This document shows, in pieces, positions 1 to 8,428 of a stretch of 42,158 bases of DNA (within the stretch, counting starts at the first letter, position 1; each line of letters begins with the position of its first letter). Made by a program: the position numbers and the translations under genes. Origin of the DNA: an uncultured Oscillospiraceae bacterium (GTDB lineage: Bacteria; Bacillota; Clostridia; Oscillospirales; Oscillospiraceae). The stretch lies in the NCBI GenBank assembly GCA_947628805.1, contig CANRBG010000011.1, positions 1 through 42,158 of the forward strand, written 5' to 3'. A model generated the notes under the pieces. It saw nothing but the letters and a program-made list of their open reading frames with translations. It searched no databases and was not told the DNA's origin.

Positions 1-327
1 GGCGACATCGCCAACCTGCAGAACATCGTGGACGGCAAGCAGACCATGACGGTCTACAAGAACGTCTCCGACGAGGCCGGCGCTACCCTGGAGCTGGGCA
101 AGGCCATCCTGGCCGGCGAGACTCCCGCCGAGGAGCTGCTGGACAGCCTGGGCGCCGAGGCTTCCTACGACACCGAGAGCTATGACAACGGCACCGGCAT
201 CATCCCCTCCTATCTGCTGGTCCCCTATGTGATCACCGCGGACAACCTGGATCTGCTGGTGGACACCGGCCTGTATGAGTGGGACGCCGACAACCAGTAC
301 CTGGTCTCCACCGCTGAGACCACCTGA
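1..327 (+). CDS. chvE: Sugar ABC transporter substrate-binding protein, C-terminal part (ChvE-like)
   Basis: Only the last 108 residues are in the window; the reading frame is open from the first base and stops at 325-327. The piece has the pattern of the end of the ChvE / multiple-monosaccharide binding protein family: an N-x-Q-N-I-V-D-G-K-Q-T-M-T-V-Y-K stretch, a helix containing LGKAILAGE, and a final segment around the sequence SYLLVPYVIT. The mature protein would bind an aldose outside the membrane and hand it to the permease encoded downstream. The ATPase and permease that follow are of the same transporter type, which supports the call. The signal peptide and most ligand-binding residues are outside the window, so the sugar cannot be inferred from this part. 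Confidence 0.75.
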   Translation, partial: GDIANLQNIVDGKQTMTVYKNVSDEAGATLELGKAILAGETPAEELLDSLGAEASYDTESYDNGTGIIPSYLLVPYVITADNLDLLVDTGLYEWDADNQYLVSTAETT

Positions 328-363
328 TCGAGCGGCCTGACCTTACAAGCACAACCTATACCG

Positions 364-390
364 GAGGGGCGGGGTATGACCCCGCCCCTC
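364..390 (+). terminator. Attenuator-like hairpin after the binding protein gene
   Basis: A perfect 12-bp stem (364-375 with 379-390) and a 3-base loop lie 37 bases after the binding protein stop, followed by a weak T-containing stretch (TGTCTTT). Its place between the binding protein gene and the ATPase gene suggests partial termination or mRNA protection, giving more binding protein than membrane components. The T tract is poor, so some readthrough is expected. Confidence 0.7.
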
Positions 391-466
391 TGTCTTTAAG
401 CCCTCACGGCAAATACGCTCCCTGACCCGGCCGGCGCCGGATCGGGGGAGAGAGGAGGCACGGAAT

Positions 467-2002
467 TTGGCGGATAAGATCCTTGTGATGAAGAACATCA
501 CGAAAGAATTTCCCGGCGTAAAGGCCCTGGACAACGTGAATCTGGAGGTGGAGCGGGGCGAGATCCACGCCTTGGTGGGCGAGAACGGCGCCGGCAAATC
601 CACCCTGATGAACGTACTCAGCGGCATCTATCCATACGGTACATACACCGGCGACATCATCTACAACGGTGAGGAATGCCGGTTCAAGACTCTCCGGGAC
701 AGCGAGGAAAAGGGCATCGTCATCATCCACCAGGAGCTGGCGCTGGTGCCGGAGCTGTCCATCGGAGAGAATATGTTCCTTGGCAACGAGCGCAAGGGCA
801 AGTTTGGCATCAACTGGGACCAGACCTATCACGAGGCCCAGCAGCACATGGACCAGGTGGGGCTCAAGGAAGACTCCACCACCCTTATAAAGGACATCGG
901 CACCGGCAAGCAGCAGCTGGTGGAGATAGCCAAGGCCCTTTCCAAGAACGTGAAGCTGCTCATCCTGGACGAACCCACCTCCTCCCTGAATGAGGAGGAC
1001 TCGCGCATGCTTTTGAACCTGCTGCTGGATTTCAAGAAGCAGGGGCTCACCTCCATCATCATCTCCCACAAGCTCAACGAGATCGCCTACGTGGCCGACA
1101 AGATCACCGTGGTCCGGGACGGCGCCACCATCGAGACGCTGGACAACTCCGACCGGAAGGTGGACGAGGACCGGATCATCCGGGGCATGGTGGGCCGGGA
1201 GATATCCGACCGGTATCCCGCCCGGGAGCACCATGTGTCGCCGGAGATCGGCATGGAGGTCAAAAACTGGACCGTGTACCACCCGGTGTACATTGAAAAG
1301 AAAGTGGTGGACAACGTCTCCTTCAACGTCCACAAGGGGGAGATCGTGGGCTTCTCTGGATTGCAGGGCGCTGGCCGCACGGAGCTTGCCATGAGCATCT
1401 TCGGCGGGTCCTACGGCACCAACATCTCCGGGGAGCTGTCCATCGGCGGGAAGAGCGTGAAGCTGAAAAGCGAGCGGGCCGCCATCGAGGCTGGTCTGGC
1501 CTATGTCACTGAGGACCGGAAGGGCAACGGCCTGGTGCTGGAGGAGACCATCGCCCAGAACACCACCCTGGCCCGGCTGGAGAAGGTCTGCTCCCACGGC
1601 ATCATCGACGTGGACAAGGAAAACGCCGCAGCGGAGGAATTCAAGGAAAAGCTCAACACCAAGACGCCCTCCGTCCAGCAGCTGGTGGGCAACCTGTCCG
1701 GCGGCAACCAGCAGAAGGTGCTGCTGGCAAAGTGGATGTTCGCGGACGCGGACGTACTGGTGCTGGACGAACCCACCCGCGGCATCGACGTGGGCGCGAA
1801 ATATGAGATCTACTGCATCATGAACGACATGGTGGCTCAGGGCAAGTCGGTCATTATGATCTCCTCCGAGATGCCGGAGCTGCTGGGCATGTGCGACCGC
1901 ATCTACGTCATGAACGAGGGCAGCATGGTGGCGGAGATGACCGCCGCCGAGGCCACCCAGGAGAAGATCATGGCGGCGATCCTCAAGTCTGACAAAGAAT
2001 AA
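467..2002 (+). CDS. mmsA: Multiple monosaccharide ABC transporter ATP-binding protein
   Basis: This 511-residue protein is the double ATPase of a sugar ABC importer of the Rbs/Xyl/GguA class and works at the inner face of the membrane. The first domain has Walker A at residues 38-46 (GENGAGKST) and a clear Walker B ([11 protein letters not shown]). The second has the degenerate P-loop usual in this class (GLQGAGRTE, near residue 300), an ABC signature LSGGNQQKV and a Walker [12 protein letters not shown]. Length matches the family (about 500). The start is TTG at 467: an AGGAGG at 453-458 lies 8 bases before it and no better-placed ATG exists. It is followed by the permease gene after 18 bases. 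The closest family by sequence is the GguA/MmsA type (xylose, glucose, arabinose, galactose); substrate choice is not visible here. Confidence 0.9.
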   Translation: MADKILVMKNITKEFPGVKALDNVNLEVERGEIHALVGENGAGKSTLMNVLSGIYPYGTYTGDIIYNGEECRFKTLRDSEEKGIVIIHQELALVPELSIGENMFLGNERKGKFGINWDQTYHEAQQHMDQVGLKEDSTTLIKDIGTGKQQLVEIAKALSKNVKLLILDEPTSSLNEEDSRMLLNLLLDFKKQGLTSIIISHKLNEIAYVADKITVVRDGATIETLDNSDRKVDEDRIIRGMVGREISDRYPAREHHVSPEIGMEVKNWTVYHPVYIEKKVVDNVSFNVHKGEIVGFSGLQGAGRTELAMSIFGGSYGTNISGELSIGGKSVKLKSERAAIEAGLAYVTEDRKGNGLVLEETIAQNTTLARLEKVCSHGIIDVDKENAAAEEFKEKLNTKTPSVQQLVGNLSGGNQQKVLLAKWMFADADVLVLDEPTRGIDVGAKYEIYCIMNDMVAQGKSVIMISSEMPELLGMCDRIYVMNEGSMVAEMTAAEATQEKIMAAILKSDKE

Positions 2003-2020
2003 CGCGAGGGAGTGGCAACA

Positions 2021-3190
2021 ATGACAAAGACGAAAGTTTCTCAATTCATCAAAAAATACACCATGGTCATTGCCCTGGTGGTGGTATTCATCCTCTTCGC
2101 CGTGCTGACGGAGGGACGGCTGCTGTATCCGCAGAACCTGTCCAACCTGCTGCTGCAAAACGCCTACGTGCTGGTGATGGCCTGCGGCATGCTGCTGTGC
2201 ATCCTGACCGGCGGCAACGTGGACCTGTCCGTGGGCTCCACGGTGTGTCTGGTGGGCGCCATCGGCGCGCAGCTGCTGTCCAAGACCAATATGAACGCCG
2301 TGCTGGTGATCCTCATCTGCCTGGCCGCCGGCGCGGTCATCGGCGTGTGGCAGGGCTTCTGGATCGGCAACGTGCACATCCCGCCGTTCATCTGCACCCT
2401 GGCGGGCATGTTCCTGTTCCGTGGCCTGGGCCGCGTGGTACTGGGGTCCAAGACCGTCAGCATCAACAACCAGCTCTTCCTGAACATCTTCGCCTCCTAC
2501 ATCAACGTGCCCGGCCTGGACGCCGACGTGAAATGGTCCGCGTTCATCGTGGGCGTGATCGTGGCGGCGTTCCTGCTGGTCAACACGGCTGTGAGCCGGG
2601 CCAAGAAGGCCAAAAAGGGCTATAAGATGGCCCCGGCGCTGAACGCCTTTGGCAAGATCGTGGTCATCGACGCGCTGATCCTGGTCTACACCTGGAAGCT
2701 GGCCCACTACAAGGGCATCCCCGTGATGGCCCTGTGGGTGCTGGCGGTGGTGCTGATCTACGCGTTCATCACCTCCAAGACCGCCTTCGGCCGCTACTTC
2801 TACGCGGTGGGCGGCAACGAGAAGGCCACAAAGCTGTCCGGCATCGACACCAAGAAGGTCTACTTCATGGCCTACGCCTCCATGAGCTTTCTGGCGGGCC
2901 TGTCCGGCCTGCTGATGGCGGCCCGTATCGGCTCTGTCAACGGCGACACCGGCACCTCTTTCGAGATGGACGCCATCGGCTCATGCTTCATCGGCGGCGC
3001 CTCCGCCTACGGCGGCTCCGGCACGGTGCCCGGCATCATGGTGGGCGCCATCCTGCTGGGCGTTATCAACCAGGGCATGAGCATCATCGGCCTGGACAAC
3101 AACTGGCAGTACGTGGTCAAGGGCGCGGTGCTGCTGGTGGCCGTCATCTTCGACGTGGTGTCCAACCACAAGACCGGCAAGGCCGGCTGA
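2021..3190 (+). CDS. mmsB: Multiple monosaccharide ABC transporter permease
   Basis: A 389-residue, very hydrophobic protein of the BPD_transp_2 (RbsC/XylH/GguB) family. It contains the family loop with GGNVDLSVGS after the third membrane segment and the late motif GGASAYGGSGTVPG. A long polar insert (about residues 195-210, rich in Lys/Ala) between membrane segments makes it longer than RbsC, as in the GguB/MmsB subgroup. ATG at 2021 is preferred because GAGGG at 2006-2010 is well spaced before it; an in-frame GTG at 2012 lies too close to that site. It would form the membrane channel energised by the preceding ATPase. The downstream kinase gene begins 12 bases after its stop. Confidence 0.9.
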   Translation: MTKTKVSQFIKKYTMVIALVVVFILFAVLTEGRLLYPQNLSNLLLQNAYVLVMACGMLLCILTGGNVDLSVGSTVCLVGAIGAQLLSKTNMNAVLVILICLAAGAVIGVWQGFWIGNVHIPPFICTLAGMFLFRGLGRVVLGSKTVSINNQLFLNIFASYINVPGLDADVKWSAFIVGVIVAAFLLVNTAVSRAKKAKKGYKMAPALNAFGKIVVIDALILVYTWKLAHYKGIPVMALWVLAVVLIYAFITSKTAFGRYFYAVGGNEKATKLSGIDTKKVYFMAYASMSFLAGLSGLLMAARIGSVNGDTGTSFEMDAIGSCFIGGASAYGGSGTVPGIMVGAILLGVINQGMSIIGLDNNWQYVVKGAVLLVAVIFDVVSNHKTGKAG

Positions 3191-3202
3191 TAAGGAGCGG
3201 CC

Positions 3203-4681
3203 ATGTTGTACATAGGCGTAGACCTGGGCACCTCCGCCGTCAAGCTGCTGCTGATGGACGGCGGTGGGAAGATATTGAACATCGTCTCCCGGGAGTACCC
3301 GCTGAGTTTCCCGCACCCGGGCTGGTCCGAGCAGGACCCGGCCCACTGGCTGCGGGAGACCGTCGCCGGTATCCGGGAGCTGACGGCGGGCTTTGACGCA
3401 AGCCAGGTGGCGGGCATCGGCTGCGGCGGCCAGATGCACGGACTGGTGGTCCTGGACCAGCACGACAACGTGCTGCGCCCGGCCATCCTCTGGAACGACG
3501 GCCGCACGGCGGAGGAGGTGGAGTACCTCAACACCGTGGTGGGCAAGCAGAAGCTGTCCGCCCTGACCGCCAACATCGCTTTCGCCGGCTTCACCGCCCC
3601 CAAGCTGCTGTGGATGAAAAAGCATGAGCCCGAGCTGTTCGCCAAGATCGCGAAGATCATGCTGCCGAAGGATTATGTAAACTATATGCTCACCGGCGTC
3701 CACTGCACAGACGTGTCGGACGCCTCCGGCATGCTGCTGTTCGACGTGGAGCACAAGCGCTGGAGCCGGGAGATGCTGGATATCTGCGGCCTCCGGGAGG
3801 ACCAGATGGCCCGCGTTTTCGAAAGCTATGAGCCGGTGGGAACGCTGAAGCCCGAGATGGCGAAGGAGCTGGGCCTGCCCGAGACGGTGGTGGTCTGCGC
3901 CGGGGCGGGGGACAACGCCGCCGCGGCGGTGGGCACCGGAACTGTGGGGGAGGGGGCCTGCAACATCAGTCTGGGTACCTCCGGCACCATCTTTATCGCC
4001 AGCGACCATTTTGGCGTGGATAAGCACAACGCCCTGCACGCCTTCGCCCACGCGGATGGCAGCTATCACCTGATGGGCTGCATGCTGTCCGCCGCTTCCT
4101 GCAACAAGTGGTGGATGGACGACATCGTGGGCACGGAGGACTACGCCGGGGAGCAGAAGCCCATCACAGCGGAGAAGCTGGGCCGGAACCACGTGTACTT
4201 CCTGCCCTATCTCATGGGCGAGCGCAGCCCCATCAACGACACCGACGCCCGGGGCTGCTTCCTGGGCCTGACCATGGACACCAGCCGTGCCGATATGACC
4301 CAGGCGGTGCTGGAGGGCGTGGCCTTCGGCATCCGGGACTGCCTGGAGGTGGCCCGGAGCCTGGGGGTGGACGTGAAGACCAGCCGCATCTGCGGCGGTG
4401 GGGCCAAGAGCCCCCTGTGGCGGCAGATCATCGCCAACGTGTGCGGCCTGACATTGGAGCGCATCGAGTCCGAGGAAGGCCCGGGCTACGGCGGGGCGAT
4501 CCTGGCGGCGGTGGCCTGCGGGGAGTACGCCTCTGTGGGCGAGGCCGCCGGGAAGCTGGTGAAGGTCACCGGCACGGTGGAGCCGGATCCGGCGATCGCC
4601 GGGCGGTATGAGCAGCAGTATAAGCGGTTCAAACAGATCTATCCCACCTTGAAGGCGCTGTTTCCCACGCTGAACGGGTGA
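3203..4681 (+). CDS. xylB: Xylulokinase (FGGY family)
   Basis: This 492-residue protein is a FGGY carbohydrate kinase that phosphorylates D-xylulose (or a related ketose) to the 5-phosphate for the pentose phosphate pathway. The N-terminal phosphate-binding loop (GVDLGTSAVK), the xylulokinase hallmark GGQMHGLV, the segment LRPAILWNDGRTAEE and the C-terminal ATP-site motif GGGAKSPLWRQI are all present. Length matches XylB. It follows the permease with 12 bases between and has an RBS AAGGAG just before the ATG. No xylA-type isomerase gene is visible; the isomerase-family gene further down the same operon may supply the ketose. The exact sugar is therefore open, although the XylB assignment itself is strong. 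Confidence 0.9.
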   Translation: MLYIGVDLGTSAVKLLLMDGGGKILNIVSREYPLSFPHPGWSEQDPAHWLRETVAGIRELTAGFDASQVAGIGCGGQMHGLVVLDQHDNVLRPAILWNDGRTAEEVEYLNTVVGKQKLSALTANIAFAGFTAPKLLWMKKHEPELFAKIAKIMLPKDYVNYMLTGVHCTDVSDASGMLLFDVEHKRWSREMLDICGLREDQMARVFESYEPVGTLKPEMAKELGLPETVVVCAGAGDNAAAAVGTGTVGEGACNISLGTSGTIFIASDHFGVDKHNALHAFAHADGSYHLMGCMLSAASCNKWWMDDIVGTEDYAGEQKPITAEKLGRNHVYFLPYLMGERSPINDTDARGCFLGLTMDTSRADMTQAVLEGVAFGIRDCLEVARSLGVDVKTSRICGGGAKSPLWRQIIANVCGLTLERIESEEGPGYGGAILAAVACGEYASVGEAAGKLVKVTGTVEPDPAIAGRYEQQYKRFKQIYPTLKALFPTLNG

Positions 4682-4692
4682 GAGGAGAGGCA

Positions 4693-5013
4693 ATGGACAT
4701 GGACATGGACAGAAAGCCCCAGCCAAACTATGACCCCCAGAAGCGGTCCAAGGCCACCATCACGGCGGTGCTCCGGTCCATCGTGGCCTTCTACCTGGCC
4801 TACCTGGGCTGGAACGTGGCGCAAAACGCCGGCGGTGTGAACACCACCATGAAGCCCTGGATGGGCTGGACCATCTGCGCCGTGTTCACCCTGGTCGCCA
4901 TCGGCTTTGAGTTTTACGCCCTCAAGCGGTACCAGGCGGACCTGAAAAACGCGGAACTGCCCGGGGAGACGGCGTTGGAGGAAAAGGACGACGCCGGGGA
5001 GGCGGACCCATGA
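4693..5013 (+). CDS. Small membrane protein of unknown function
   Basis: A 106-residue protein that I do not recognise. The start ATG at 4693 has GAGGAGAG just before it. It begins with a Met-Asp repeat (MDMDMDRK), has two likely membrane segments (about residues 24-45 and 57-77) and an acidic C-terminal tail. It sits between xylB and the YczE-like gene, and its stop overlaps the next start (ATGA at 5010-5013), so it is almost certainly translated with them. A role as a partner subunit of the next membrane protein is possible but only inferred from coupling. Confidence 0.7.
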   Translation: MDMDMDRKPQPNYDPQKRSKATITAVLRSIVAFYLAYLGWNVAQNAGGVNTTMKPWMGWTICAVFTLVAIGFEFYALKRYQADLKNAELPGETALEEKDDAGEADP

Positions 5014-5696
5014 GCGGCCGGCGGCCCCTGCGGGAGACCTGCGTGCGGGTGGCCCTGCTTCTGGCGGGCCTCACCGTGGCCCACCTGGGCGTGACGCTGT
5101 TTTTGCAGTCCGACCTGGGCTCGGACCCCTTCAACGTGCTGATCCAGGGCCTGTTCCGGTCCATCCCCTGGCCCGGCTGGGCCGGCATGACCCACGGACG
5201 GACCCATCTGCTGGTCAGCCTGATCATCATGGCCGTGCTCTGGTTCGTGGACCGGGACAAGGTGCGCATCGGTACGGTGATCTGCATGGCTCTGGGCGGG
5301 CCCATCATCGACCTGTTCACCATGCTGCTGGGTCCCTGGCTCAACAGCTCCCTGCCCATGTGGGCAAGGGCGCTGATGCTGGCGGTCGGGTGCGTGATAT
5401 TGGCCTTCGGCATGACCATCGTGATCCGCTCCGAGGCGGGCACCGGTGCCAACGACCTGGTGGCGGTGGTGATCAGCGAGAAGCTGAAAAAGCCCTTCGG
5501 CCCGGTGCGGGTGGCGGTGGACCTGTGCTTTGCCCTGGCGGGGTACGCCCTGGGGGGCGTGCTGGGGGTGGGCACATTGGCCGCGGCTTTTCTGGTGGGC
5601 CCGGCGGCCCAGGTGTTCATGCCCCGGAGCGAGCGCATCTGCCAGGCCGTTTTACGCAAGACGGGGGCCCTGGCTCCCGGAAAGGAGAATGTATGA
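5010..5696 (+). CDS. YczE/YitT-like integral membrane protein
   Basis: A 228-residue protein with about five to six hydrophobic segments and the hallmark early motif of the YczE/YyaS family: after the first membrane helix comes QSDLGSDPFNVL, and a second related motif (RSEAGTGANDLV) appears in the second half. Such internal repetition is typical of this family (COG2364-like), whose biochemical role is poorly known. It overlaps the previous gene by four bases and the next gene by four bases, so all three are coupled. Its presence inside a sugar operon suggests a transport or membrane role linked to sugar use, but this is inference. Confidence 0.75.
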   Translation: MSGRRPLRETCVRVALLLAGLTVAHLGVTLFLQSDLGSDPFNVLIQGLFRSIPWPGWAGMTHGRTHLLVSLIIMAVLWFVDRDKVRIGTVICMALGGPIIDLFTMLLGPWLNSSLPMWARALMLAVGCVILAFGMTIVIRSEAGTGANDLVAVVISEKLKKPFGPVRVAVDLCFALAGYALGGVLGVGTLAAAFLVGPAAQVFMPRSERICQAVLRKTGALAPGKENV

Positions 5697-6328
5697 AGAT
5701 CGAATCGGTATTTGACCCCTCCTTCGCCCCCTATGGGAAGGTGCTGGAGGGCTATGACACGGCGGAGCTGATCGCGGCCATGAAGACCATCCCCCTGCCG
5801 GAGACCGGCACGGCCTACGAGCCAGGCATCCCCGCGCTGGAGGCCGCCGGTATCTGCGGCCCCCTGCGGACCAACGCCTACGGCGGCATGCCCATTCAGA
5901 TCGGCATGTGCTGGGGCCGCAACACCATGCTCAACTGCCTGGAATACCACCGGGACAGCGAGCTGAACATCGGCGAGGGCGACTTCATCCTGCTGGTGGC
6001 GAAAGCGGAGGACATCGTAGACGGCGTGCTGGACACCGCCAAGGTAAAGGCCTTCAAGGCCCCCGCCGGCGCGGTGGTGGAGGTCTACGCCACCACCCTG
6101 CACTACGCCCCCTGTCAGGCGGAGAAGGACGGCGCGTTCCGGGTGGCCATCGTGCTGCCCAAGGGCACCAACGGCCCCAAGCCCGCCATCGAGCCCCTGA
6201 ACGGGGAGGACAAGACCCTGTGGGCCTGCAACAAGTGGCTGCTGGCCCATCCCGACAGCGGTGAGGCTGCCCAGGGCGCGGCGGCCGCGCTGAAAGGCGT
6301 CAACATTGACATCGCCGCCGATCTGTGA
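5693..6328 (+). CDS. DUF4867 family protein (probable cupin fold)
   Basis: A 211-residue soluble protein resembling DUF4867. The start ATG at 5693 overlaps the previous stop (ATGA) and has AAAGGAG at 5681-5687. A central stretch with LEYHRDSELNIGEGDF and later TTLHYAPC contains His and Glu residues spaced as in metal-binding cupins, which fits the expected RmlC-like fold. It lies directly before an isomerase of the fucose/arabinose isomerase family; I recall such pairings in gut Clostridia, but this was not checked. A role in sugar ring opening, mutarotation or a related isomerisation is plausible but unproven. Confidence 0.7.
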   Translation: MKIESVFDPSFAPYGKVLEGYDTAELIAAMKTIPLPETGTAYEPGIPALEAAGICGPLRTNAYGGMPIQIGMCWGRNTMLNCLEYHRDSELNIGEGDFILLVAKAEDIVDGVLDTAKVKAFKAPAGAVVEVYATTLHYAPCQAEKDGAFRVAIVLPKGTNGPKPAIEPLNGEDKTLWACNKWLLAHPDSGEAAQGAAAALKGVNIDIAADL

Positions 6329-6352
6329 CCGGCGGAAAAGGAGGATAATATT

Positions 6353-7831
6353 ATGTTAACCAATATCCCTGTGGTCAAGCTGGGCATCGTGGCGGTGAGC
6401 CGCGACTGCTTCCCCATCGAGCTTAGCCAGAAGCGGCGCAAGGCCATCGTGGAGGCCTACAAGGGCGAGATCTATGAGTGCCCGGTGACGGTGGAGAACG
6501 AGAAGGATATGCTCAAGGCCGTGGCCGACGTGACCGAGGCCGGGTGCAACGCCCTGGCGGTGTTCCTGGGCAACTTCGGCCCCGAGACCCCCGAGACCCT
6601 GATCGCCAAGAACTTCGACGGTCCCTGCATGTACGTGGCGGCGGCCGAGGGCGACGGCGACATGATCAACGGCCGTGGCGACGCCTTCTGCGGCATGCTC
6701 AACTGCTCCTATAACCTGGGCATGCGCCACCTGAAGGGCTACATCCCCGAGTATCCCGTGGGCACGGCGGAGGAGCTGGCGGAGAAGATCGGCGAGTTCG
6801 TCCCCATCGCCCGGGCCATCCTGGGCCTGAAGGACCTGAAGATCATCACCTTCGGCCCCCGGCCCCAGGACTTCTTCGCCTGCAACGCCCCCATCAAGGG
6901 CCTGTACGAGCTGGGCGTGGAGATCGAGGAAAACTCCGAGCTGGACCTGCTGGTCAGCTACAAGGCCCACGCCGGCGACAAGCGCATCGACGACATTTGC
7001 AAGGACATGGCCAAGGAGATGGGCGAGGGCAAGTACTATCCCGACCTGCTGGCCCGCATGGCCCAGTTCGAGCTGACGCTGCTGGATTGGGCGGAGGCCC
7101 ACAAGGGCGCCCGCAAGTACGTGGCCTTTGCCGACAAGTGCTGGCCCGCGTTCCCGGAGGCTTTCGGGTTTGAGCCTTGTTATGTAAACTCCCGCCTTGC
7201 CAGCCGGGGCATCCCCGTGTCCTGCGAGGTGGACATCTACGGCGCGCTCAGCGAGTACATCGGCATGTGCGTTTCCGGCGACACGGTGACGCTGCTGGAC
7301 ATCAACAACTCCGTCCCCAAATACATCTACGACGAGGACGGCATTGAAAAGCTGGGCTACAAACTCACCGACACGTTCATGGGCTTCCACTGCGGCAACA
7401 CCCCCGAGTGCAAGCTGTGTTCCAGCCGTGCGGTGAAGTATCAGCTGATCCAGCACCGGCTGCTGGAGCCCAAGGGGTCCGAGCCCGACTTCACCCGGGG
7501 CACCCTGGAGGGCGACATCGCCGCCGGGGACATCACGTTCTATCGCCTCCAGTGCGACAGCGAGGGCGTGCTGCGTTCCTACATCGCCGAGGGCGAGGTG
7601 CTGGACGTGCCTACCCGCAGCTTCGGCGGCATCGGCATCTTTGCCATCCCGGAGATGGGCCGGTTCTATCGCCATGTGCTGATCCAGAAGCGGTATCCCC
7701 ACCACGGGGCGGTGGCTTTCGGTCACTACGGGAAGAGCCTGTTTGAGGTGTTCAAGTTCCTGGGCGTCAGCGATATCGCCTACAACCAGCCCAAGACCCT
7801 GCCCTATCCCACGGAGAATCCCTGGGCGTGA
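6353..7831 (+). CDS. L-fucose/L-arabinose isomerase family protein
   Basis: A 492-residue cytoplasmic enzyme of the fucose/arabinose isomerase fold (COG2407-like). It opens with a beta strand and VAVSRDCFP and contains segments characteristic of this family: NALAVFLGNFGPETPET, then FGPRPQDFFACNAPIKGLYELGV, and near the C-terminus the metal and substrate segment around GFHCGNTP and YGKSLFEVFK. It would convert an aldose into a ketose using a divalent metal. As the only isomerase in the operon it probably makes the substrate of the XylB-type kinase. The actual sugar (D-xylose, L- or D-arabinose, L-fucose or another) cannot be decided from sequence alone. The start has GGAGGA at 6339-6344. Confidence 0.8.
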   Translation: MLTNIPVVKLGIVAVSRDCFPIELSQKRRKAIVEAYKGEIYECPVTVENEKDMLKAVADVTEAGCNALAVFLGNFGPETPETLIAKNFDGPCMYVAAAEGDGDMINGRGDAFCGMLNCSYNLGMRHLKGYIPEYPVGTAEELAEKIGEFVPIARAILGLKDLKIITFGPRPQDFFACNAPIKGLYELGVEIEENSELDLLVSYKAHAGDKRIDDICKDMAKEMGEGKYYPDLLARMAQFELTLLDWAEAHKGARKYVAFADKCWPAFPEAFGFEPCYVNSRLASRGIPVSCEVDIYGALSEYIGMCVSGDTVTLLDINNSVPKYIYDEDGIEKLGYKLTDTFMGFHCGNTPECKLCSSRAVKYQLIQHRLLEPKGSEPDFTRGTLEGDIAAGDITFYRLQCDSEGVLRSYIAEGEVLDVPTRSFGGIGIFAIPEMGRFYRHVLIQKRYPHHGAVAFGHYGKSLFEVFKFLGVSDIAYNQPKTLPYPTENPWA

Positions 7832-8265
7832 GCGTTCTGACGCCCGTCCGGGCGCTGTATGAGCAGTACCTGGCGAAGACAGAGCAGTTGGAGCGGGACA
7901 GAAAGCTCGGCGAGGGCCTTCTGGGCTTCGGCGGCGGGCCGAAGGACGATCCCTGTCACGAGAGATTCGCTAAAGACCTGGAGGCGCTTCTGGGCCAGAT
8001 CCTGGCCCGGGAGCCCGCCTCCGGGGAGGTCCGGGAGCTTCTGGAGTACATCTACCGGGCGCCCCAGGTCTATCCCCAGCCCCTGACGGCTTACTGGACG
8101 TTCCAGGCGGTCCAGGGCATGACCGCGCCCCTGGCGGCCCGGTTGGACCCGGCGGACGCCCAGGCGGTCCGGGACGAGTATGTGAAGACATACAAACGCT
8201 GGGAGCGGCTGCCGGCCCATAAAAAGGCCCTGGCCGCCCTGGACGAGGCCCGTCGAAAGGGATAG
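7828..8265 (+). CDS. Unknown protein translationally coupled to the isomerase
   Basis: A 145-residue, mostly helical, charged protein without signal peptide or membrane segments; I do not recognise a family. The GTG at 7828 overlaps the isomerase stop (GTGA), which argues for real, coupled translation. It contains a Gly-rich turn (GFGGGPKDDPCHERF) with Cys and His, and a middle part rich in Tyr, Pro and Trp (about residues 70-92). It ends 15 bases before a strong hairpin, so it is the last gene of the sugar operon. It could be an accessory factor of sugar use. Confidence 0.7.
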   Translation: MSVLTPVRALYEQYLAKTEQLERDRKLGEGLLGFGGGPKDDPCHERFAKDLEALLGQILAREPASGEVRELLEYIYRAPQVYPQPLTAYWTFQAVQGMTAPLAARLDPADAQAVRDEYVKTYKRWERLPAHKKALAALDEARRKG

Positions 8266-8280
8266 AGAAAACGACATAGC

Positions 8281-8311
8281 AAACGCCGCGCTGCCAAGCA
8301 GCGCGGCGTTT
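8281..8311. terminator. Hairpin at the end of the sugar operon
   Basis: A perfect 14-bp stem (8281-8294 with 8298-8311) and a 3-base loop, AAACGCC...GGCGTTT, follows the last gene of the sugar operon. On the opposite strand it is followed by T-containing sequence and may also stop leftward transcription of the MATE gene. Confidence 0.7.
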
Positions 8312-8372
8312 CAGTCTGTCAAAGAACGAGCCGTTCTTGTTCCTTGAAAACGGCTCGTTCTTTGACAGACTG
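8312..8372. repeat. Perfect 24-bp inverted repeat
   Basis: Positions 8312-8335 and 8349-8372 are exact reverse complements, with a 13-base loop. The stem reads CAGTCTGTCAAAGAACGAGC and on, far longer than an ordinary terminator stem, and lies between two other perfect hairpins. No protein is encoded here. Confidence 0.85.
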
Positions 8373-8406
8373 ACCCATAGGGGCAACGCCCCTATGGGTA
8401 TTTTTT
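8373..8406 (+). terminator. Intrinsic terminator with T tract
   Basis: A perfect 12-bp stem (8373-8384 with 8388-8399), a 3-base loop AAC and then ATTTTTT make a strong rho-independent terminator for rightward transcription. It protects the converging MATE gene from readthrough of the sugar operon. Confidence 0.85.
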
Positions 8407-8428
8407 GTGCTGCTCGACCGGAGGTGGA

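Noticed and set aside
404-2707. A very long open frame (about 767 codons) on the minus strand opposite the sugar ATPase and permease genes
   Set aside because: It is His/Gln/Val-rich, resembles no family and arises from GC-rich codon bias of the true genes on the plus strand. It has no RBS.
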